A stretch of 64,000 nucleotides of DNA from DASUPK01 sp963695675 (lineage in GTDB: Bacteria > Actinomycetota > Thermoleophilia > Solirubrobacterales > 70-9), in NCBI GenBank assembly GCA_963695675.1, contig CAVOGY010000007.1, positions 186,001 through 250,000 of the forward strand, given 5' to 3'. Shown piece after piece: positions 59,871 through 64,000 of this stretch (positions within the stretch are counted from its first letter, which is position 1; each line of letters starts with the position of its first letter). Both the position numbers and the translations under genes were made by a program. The notes below the pieces were generated by a model that did no database searches, was not told the DNA's origin, and worked only from the letters and a program-made list of their open reading frames with translations.

Positions 59871-59883
59871 AAGTGAAACTTAT
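59869..59883. promoter_or_regulatory. LysR-type binding box (T-N11-A) over the lysR start codon
   Basis: ATAAGT-GAA-ACTTAT, perfect 6-bp arms with a 3-bp spacer; TAAGTGAAACTTA fits T-N11-A. It overlaps the first two bases of the regulator ATG (59870). AT-rich in a GC-rich setting, so unlikely to be chance. Confidence 0.6.
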
Positions 59884-60003
59884 CAGGCTCAGAAGGAATC
59901 CATGTTGCGCTGATACCTCACGAACGGCACCATCCGTGTCGTTCTAGCGATGAATCCATCGAGCCGACCGCGTCTTACGGACAAACGAGCGAGAGGAGTG
60001 GCA

Positions 60004-60231
60004 ATGGAGGCACACGCGGGAACGATCACGATCGACCAGCTTCGAGAGGCAGACCCGCGCGAGGCCACCCGGATCCCGGTGCGCCGCCCCGAGGTCGAGG
60101 CCGCTCCGGTCGAGAAGACAGCCAAGCGGCTGGGCTTCTTCCGCAAGCGCGTCTGGGCCGATGACCCTCGGCCCCGCTCGATCCCCGGCTCGGACCACAG
60201 CCTGCTGGTCCTGCCGCCGAAGGCCTACTGA
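60004..60231 (+). CDS. Small hypothetical protein divergent from LysR
   Basis: 75 aa from the ATG at 60004, chosen because GAGAGGAGTG precedes it; an in-frame ATG at 59950 lacks such a site. EAHAGTITIDQLREADPREA, then a basic middle (KTAKRLGFFRKRVW) and DDPRPRSIPGSDHSLLVLPP. Soluble, no cysteine, not recognised. As the divergent neighbour of a LysR gene it may be the regulated target. Confidence 0.55.
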   Translation: MEAHAGTITIDQLREADPREATRIPVRRPEVEAAPVEKTAKRLGFFRKRVWADDPRPRSIPGSDHSLLVLPPKAY

Positions 60232-60234
60232 GTA

Positions 60235-60396
60235 CTAGTCGCTCTCTTCCTCGCCGCCTCGCGTGGCCAGGTATGCGCCAACGGCCAGTGCGGCCAGCGC
60301 CGCACCCGCTCCGGCGGCCATGCGGATTTCCCGCCCATAGCGCCAGCGGACGAAGCCGACCACCAGCCGACCGATCAGCTCATAGATCCAACTCAT
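60235..60396 (-). CDS. 53-aa membrane protein coupled to argG
   Basis: MSWIYELIGRLVVGFVRWRY, then a hydrophobic segment MAAGAGAALAALAVGAYLA and the acidic end TRGGEEESD. AAAGGAGG lies 7 nt before the ATG and the ATG overlaps the argG stop as ATGA, both strong signs of real translation. One amphipathic and one membrane helix. Unknown function; perhaps a small companion of the arginine genes. Confidence 0.65.
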   Translation of the reverse strand: MSWIYELIGRLVVGFVRWRYGREIRMAAGAGAALAALAVGAYLATRGGEEESD

Positions 60397-61652
60397 TCTT
60401 CGGCCTCCTTTCGAATTCTGTGGGCGAGCCGGCTCTGCAGTGTGAAGAGCTCGATGAACCCGGGGCTCGCGTGCTGTGAGAACTCTCCCCCGGATTCGCC
60501 AAATGATGCAAGCGAGCGGTCATAGAGAGCGTACGGCGAGCTGCGTCGGACCGGGGTGACGCTGCCGCGATAGAGCCTGAGCCCCACCTCGCCGCTCACG
60601 AACTCGTTCACGGAGTCCATGTAGGCGTCGAGATCGCGGCGCAGCGGCTCGAGCCACAGCCCCGCATAGCAGAGGTACGCCCACTGGCTCTCGAGCGCTC
60701 CCTTGAAGTTGTTCTGGTGAATGGTGCAGACCAGCTTCTCGAGCTCGCGGTGCGCCGCCAGGATGATCGCGGCGGCCGGCACCTCGTAGAGATCGCGCAC
60801 CTTGAGCCCCACGACCCGATCCTCGATGTGGTCGACAATCCCTACGCCATGGCGCTCCCCGATCTCCGCCACCCGCTCGAGGAGCTCCACGAGCCCGAGC
60901 GCATCGCCGTCGAGTGAGACCGGGCGGCCGCACTCGAAGCCGACCGTGACGGTTTGCGGCTCATCGGGAGCTTCCTCTGGCCGGGTAACCAATTGGAGGA
61001 CGTCATCGGGTGCGGCTGCCTCGAGGTCCTCGATCGTCCGTCCCTCGGAGGAGCGGCCCCAGAGGTTGTCGTCGATCGAGTACGGGGAGACCTCTGTACC
61101 GCCCTTGACCGGAATGCCCTTTTCCCGCGCGTAGGCGATCTCCTCCTCACGCCCCATCTGCCACTCGCGGACCGGGGCGAGGATCCGCAGCTTCGGATCG
61201 AGCGTCGCGATCGTCGCCTCGATGCGCACCTGGTCGTTCCCCTTGCCGGTGCAGCCGTGCGCGATCGTGTCGCATCCATGCTCGCGGGCGGCCTCCACCG
61301 CGAGCTTGCCGATCAGCGGACGGCCGAGGGCCGTGAACAGCGGATAGCCGCCGCCGTAGAGCGCGTTTGCCTTGATCGCCCGTAGGACGTAGTCGTTGGC
61401 GAACTCGTCGCGTGCGTCGACCAGCACCGTCTCCACCGCGCCCAGCTGCTCCGCCTTGCCGGTGACGGCGTTCCAATCCTCCCCCGGCTGCCCGAGGTTG
61501 ACCGTGAGCGTGACGATCTCGGCGCCATAGCGCTCCTGGATCCACCTCAGCATCACGCTCGTGTCGAGGCCGCCCGAGTAGAGCAGGAGCACGCGGCCGA
61601 CCTCGGCAGGGTCGGCCTGGTACGACGCGATCCGAGGTGCCTCGTCGGCCAT
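60393..61652 (-). CDS. argG: Argininosuccinate synthase
   Basis: ATP-dependent ligation of citrulline and aspartate. 419 aa with the P-loop-like YSGGLDTSVML at residues 25-35, HGCTGKGNDQVR and EYPVKGG-type PVKGGTEVSPYSIDDN followed by LWGRSSEG. The C-terminus is complete. argH, which uses its product, is at the other end of the window. It shares a 53-bp divergent region with the sortase gene. Confidence 0.96.
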   Translation of the reverse strand: MADEAPRIASYQADPAEVGRVLLLYSGGLDTSVMLRWIQERYGAEIVTLTVNLGQPGEDWNAVTGKAEQLGAVETVLVDARDEFANDYVLRAIKANALYGGGYPLFTALGRPLIGKLAVEAAREHGCDTIAHGCTGKGNDQVRIEATIATLDPKLRILAPVREWQMGREEEIAYAREKGIPVKGGTEVSPYSIDDNLWGRSSEGRTIEDLEAAAPDDVLQLVTRPEEAPDEPQTVTVGFECGRPVSLDGDALGLVELLERVAEIGERHGVGIVDHIEDRVVGLKVRDLYEVPAAAIILAAHRELEKLVCTIHQNNFKGALESQWAYLCYAGLWLEPLRRDLDAYMDSVNEFVSGEVGLRLYRGSVTPVRRSSPYALYDRSLASFGESGGEFSQHASPGFIELFTLQSRLAHRIRKEAEE

Positions 61653-61705
61653 AGAGCGGGGAAGTGTGGCGTGTTTGTTCAGGCCCCGCTGAGAGAATCC
61701 CGGCG

Positions 61706-62404
61706 GTGCAGCGGGGGATACGAATCCTCTCGATCATGCTGATCACGGCGGGGATCGTCGTCCTCGCCGACGCCGGACTGACCCTGGTCTGGCAGGAGCC
61801 GCTCTCCGCGGCCTACGGTTCCCTCGAACAGAGCCAGGCCGAGGATCAGCTCGACGACCTCGAGTCGCAGTACCCGAGCGCTGCGGACCTGGCAGCGATC
61901 GCCGGCGTCCAGGGCGAGGCGGCGAGGGCGCGGATCCTCGCCGACCGATTCGAGCCCCACCTGCAGGAGGGCCACGCCATCGGGCGCATCAAGATCGACC
62001 GCATCGGCCTCGACATGGTCGTCGTGCAGAGCACTGACACCGCCTCGCTGCAGAAGGGCCCGGGCCACTACAAGGCGACCCCGCTGCCGGGCCAGCCGGG
62101 CACGGTCGCGATCGCCGGCCACCGGACGACCTACCTGGCGCCGTTTCGCCACATCGACCAGATCGAGGACGGCGACGAGGTGCGGATCGAGATGCCCTAT
62201 GGCGCCTTCACCTACGTGGTGCAGAGGCACGAGGTCGTTGACCCCAGCGATGTTGGGATCCTCAAGCCCGTCGGCTTCGATCAGCTGGTGCTGACCGCCT
62301 GCCACCCGCCCTACAGCGCGGCGCACCGCTACGCGGTCTTCGCGCGGCTTTCGCGAATTGATCTGTTCGCGATCAGCGGCGAGGGCCGCTGGCCCGCTCC
62401 CTAG
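61706..62404 (+). CDS. Class E-type sortase
   Basis: 232 aa from the GTG at 61706. N-terminal membrane anchor (IRILSIMLITAGIVVLADAG), then the sortase barrel: IGRIKIDRIGLDMVVVQSTD, GPGHYKATPLPGQPGTVAIA, catalytic His in AGHRTTYLAPF, Cys in VLTACHPPYSAAHR and the Arg ten residues on. LTACHPP resembles the class E TLTTCHP box. Anchors LPxTG- or LAxTG-like proteins or builds pili; no substrate is seen nearby, although the 62423-62680 protein is a cell-surface type. Confidence 0.88.
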   Translation: MQRGIRILSIMLITAGIVVLADAGLTLVWQEPLSAAYGSLEQSQAEDQLDDLESQYPSAADLAAIAGVQGEAARARILADRFEPHLQEGHAIGRIKIDRIGLDMVVVQSTDTASLQKGPGHYKATPLPGQPGTVAIAGHRTTYLAPFRHIDQIEDGDEVRIEMPYGAFTYVVQRHEVVDPSDVGILKPVGFDQLVLTACHPPYSAAHRYAVFARLSRIDLFAISGEGRWPAP

Positions 62405-62422
62405 GGCGCACCGGGTCTGCGG

Positions 62423-62680
62423 CTAGAGGCCGCCCGAGCCTCCGCCCGGAGTCGTCGTGTCGTTCGGGCTGGGGACGGGGACGCCGCCGTTCGGGGCGGT
62501 GGCTGTCTCGGTGGTCGTAGTCTCGGTCGTGGTGGAGCGGGTCGGCACGGCGGTCGACTCGGGCGGGACGGTCGTGGTGGTGGTCTTCGAGTTGTCGGCG
62601 GCGACGATGATCAGGCCCACCGCGAGCCCGATCACCAGGGCGAGCAGGATGCCGATGATCCAGCGCGTCCGCGTGTCCAC
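62423..62680 (-). CDS. Membrane-anchored Thr/Pro-rich small protein
   Basis: 85 aa: basic start MDTRTRW, one membrane helix IIGILLALVIGLAVGLIIVA, then a low-complexity Thr/Pro/Ser tail (SKTTTTTVPPESTAVPT and similar). The tail is probably outside the cell and may be glycosylated. No sorting motif. Lies 10 bp upstream of nothing obvious: it follows argD on the same strand. Confidence 0.6.
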   Translation of the reverse strand: MDTRTRWIIGILLALVIGLAVGLIIVAADNSKTTTTTVPPESTAVPTRSTTTETTTTETATAPNGGVPVPSPNDTTTPGGGSGGL

Positions 62681-62690
62681 GGTGGGAAGG

Positions 62691-63863
62691 CTAGTCCAGG
62701 GTCCGGCCGACGATCTCGAGCGCCTCGTCGACCTCGGCCTCGCCGATTACGAGCGGCGGCAGGAAGCGCAGGGTCTCCCCTCCGATCGGATTGACGATCA
62801 GACCCTCCTCGAGAAGGCGCGCGGCAGCCTCCCGCGCGTCGGCTCCCTCGAGGCGGGCACCGACCATCAGCCCGCGCCCCCGAACCTCGCCGATCGCGTC
62901 GAACCCATCCAGGCCGGCGCAGAACCTCGTCCCGAGGTCGCGCACGCGCCGCAGGAGCTCCGCGTCGTCGAGCACATCGAAGGCCGCGAGCGAGGCGGCG
63001 GCAATCAGCGGCCCTCCGGCGAAGGTCGAGCCGTGGTCGCCCCGCTCCAGGACGTCGGCCGCCGCGGCGCCCGTGACGCAGGCACCGACCGGCAGTCCCC
63101 CGCCCAGCGCCTTGGCCGTAGTCATCACGTCGGGACGCGCCGGCAGCTGCTCGTAGGCCCAGAGCGAGCCGGTCCTGCCCATCCCGGTCTGGATCTCGTC
63201 GAAGACGAGCAGCACGCCGGCGGCGTCGCAGGCTTCGCGCGCGGCGGCGACCAGCTCGTCCGGAATCACGTGCACCCCCGTCTCCCCCTGGATTGGCTCG
63301 AGGATGACGGCGGCCGTCCGCTCGCCGACCGCCGACGTGAGCGCATCGGCGTCATCGCGAGGGACCGGCCGGAAGCCCGGTAGATACGGGGCGAAGCTCT
63401 CGCTGGTCGCGAGCCCGGGGGTCGCTGATAGCGATCCCATCGTTCGGCCGTGGAAGGCCCCCTCCAGGACGACGATCTCAGGGTCGGAGATGCCCCGGGC
63501 GTGGGCGTGCTTGCGGGCCAGCTTGATCGCGCACTCGTTCGCCTCGGTCCCGGAGTTGCAGATGAACGCCTTGCCGCCCAGGCTCGATGTGCAGAGCCGC
63601 TCCGCGAGCCGCACGCCGCCTTCGGTCAGGTAGAGGTTCGAGGTGTGGGTCAGCCTGCCGACCTGCTCGCGCACCGCCTCGACGACGGCGGGATGGCAAT
63701 GGCCGACCGAGCAGACGGAGATCCCCGCCAGGAAGTCGAGGTACTCCTTCCCCTCGGAGTCCCAGAGCCTCGCTCCTTCGCCGCGCACGAACTCGACCGG
63801 CGCGCGCGGGTAAGTCTGCATCAGCCAGCGAGCCTCGAGCTCCTGCAGCTCGGCGAGCTTCAT
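62691..63863 (-). CDS. argD: Acetylornithine aminotransferase
   Basis: PLP class III aminotransferase in arginine synthesis. 390 aa from the ATG at 63863 (MKLAELQELEARW). FICNSGTEANECAIKLAR, GAFHGRTMGSLSATP, LEPIQGETGVH, LVFDEIQTGMGRTG and the Schiff-base Lys in TTAKALGGGLPVGA. 10 bp after argB, giving the usual argB-argD order. Could act on succinyl-diaminopimelate as well. Confidence 0.95.
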   Translation of the reverse strand: MKLAELQELEARWLMQTYPRAPVEFVRGEGARLWDSEGKEYLDFLAGISVCSVGHCHPAVVEAVREQVGRLTHTSNLYLTEGGVRLAERLCTSSLGGKAFICNSGTEANECAIKLARKHAHARGISDPEIVVLEGAFHGRTMGSLSATPGLATSESFAPYLPGFRPVPRDDADALTSAVGERTAAVILEPIQGETGVHVIPDELVAAAREACDAAGVLLVFDEIQTGMGRTGSLWAYEQLPARPDVMTTAKALGGGLPVGACVTGAAAADVLERGDHGSTFAGGPLIAAASLAAFDVLDDAELLRRVRDLGTRFCAGLDGFDAIGEVRGRGLMVGARLEGADAREAAARLLEEGLIVNPIGGETLRFLPPLVIGEAEVDEALEIVGRTLD

Positions 63864-63873
63864 CGGCCCGTCC

Positions 63874-64000
63874 TCATGCGGTGATCTTCGTACCGATGCC
63901 GGCGTCGGTGAACAGCTCGAGCAGTAGAGAGTGCGGACGCCGCCCGTCGACGATGTGGGCGGCCTCCACCCCACCCGAGATCGCCTCCACGCAGGCCGCG
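63874..64000 (-). CDS. argB: Acetylglutamate kinase, C-terminal fragment at window edge
   Basis: 42 codons are inside the window: CVEAISGGVEAAHIVDGRRP and HSLLLELFTDAGIGTKITA, the typical ArgB ending, where the arginine-feedback and nucleotide site residues lie. The rest is beyond the right edge. Followed after 10 bp by argD. Confidence 0.9.
   Translation of the reverse strand, partial: AACVEAISGGVEAAHIVDGRRPHSLLLELFTDAGIGTKITA

Overview
The window is a gene-dense, high-GC stretch of chromosome from an actinobacterium. The gene content (menaquinone pathway, deazaflavin-type reductase, GatCAB with a glutamyl-tRNA synthetase, class E sortase, Rpf-like hydrolase, SnoaL-like gene tails, DUF4389) and the many leaderless or GTG starts suggest a deep lineage such as Thermoleophilia/Solirubrobacterales. 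That placement is inference; no rRNA is present. I saw no tRNA or rRNA gene, CRISPR array, transposase or prophage.

Layout. 1-12.8 kb (minus strand): a branched-chain amino acid block with leuA behind a leucine-rich leader peptide, then an F420-type reductase, an XRE-cupin regulator, and leuC-leuD-two tandem methyltransferases-leuB-ilvE-cimA-DegT aminotransferase-argH. 12.8-19 kb: an AI-2E transporter relic, membrane and RTX-repeat proteins, a quinone-reductase-like MDR enzyme, and serC-serA. 19-30 kb: ilvC, then menE, menB-menA-menC-menD (plus) and ilvB-ilvH-menF (minus). 30-32.4 kb: sqdB (sulfolipid) divergent from a DUF2304-GT2 fusion. 32.4-36.5 kb: gatC-gatA-zincin-gatB. 36.5-41 kb: GMC oxidoreductase and three paralogous four-helix membrane proteins. 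40-45 kb: pcrA-folD and cysK-cysE. 45-49 kb: an accessory patch of small genes, gene tails and direct repeats. 49-58.7 kb: gltX and nfo head to head, a lytic transglycosylase, dnaE, sixA, and an Rpf-like hydrolase behind a c-di-AMP riboswitch. 58.9-64 kb: LysR, argG, sortase, argD and argB.

The genes supply Leu/Ile/Val (pyruvate to Ile through citramalate), Ser, Cys and Arg synthesis, and most of the classical menaquinone route.

The most interesting signals are regulatory RNAs. (1) A 19-aa leuA leader peptide whose Leu codons are an 11-nt perfect complement of the leuA Shine-Dalgarno sequence, which suggests translational attenuation. (2) A c-di-AMP riboswitch whose terminal pseudoknot strand is also the Shine-Dalgarno sequence of the hydrolase gene. 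(3) A recurrent hairpin (flank GCGA, arms GGGTGCNCC/GGNGCAACCC) directly before several start codons, with one covarying pair. Other points are two tandem methyltransferases inside the leu operon, apparent +1 frameshifts in leuB (twice) and menA (once), and a patch of SnoaL-like gene tails with an 18-bp direct repeat at stop/start junctions.
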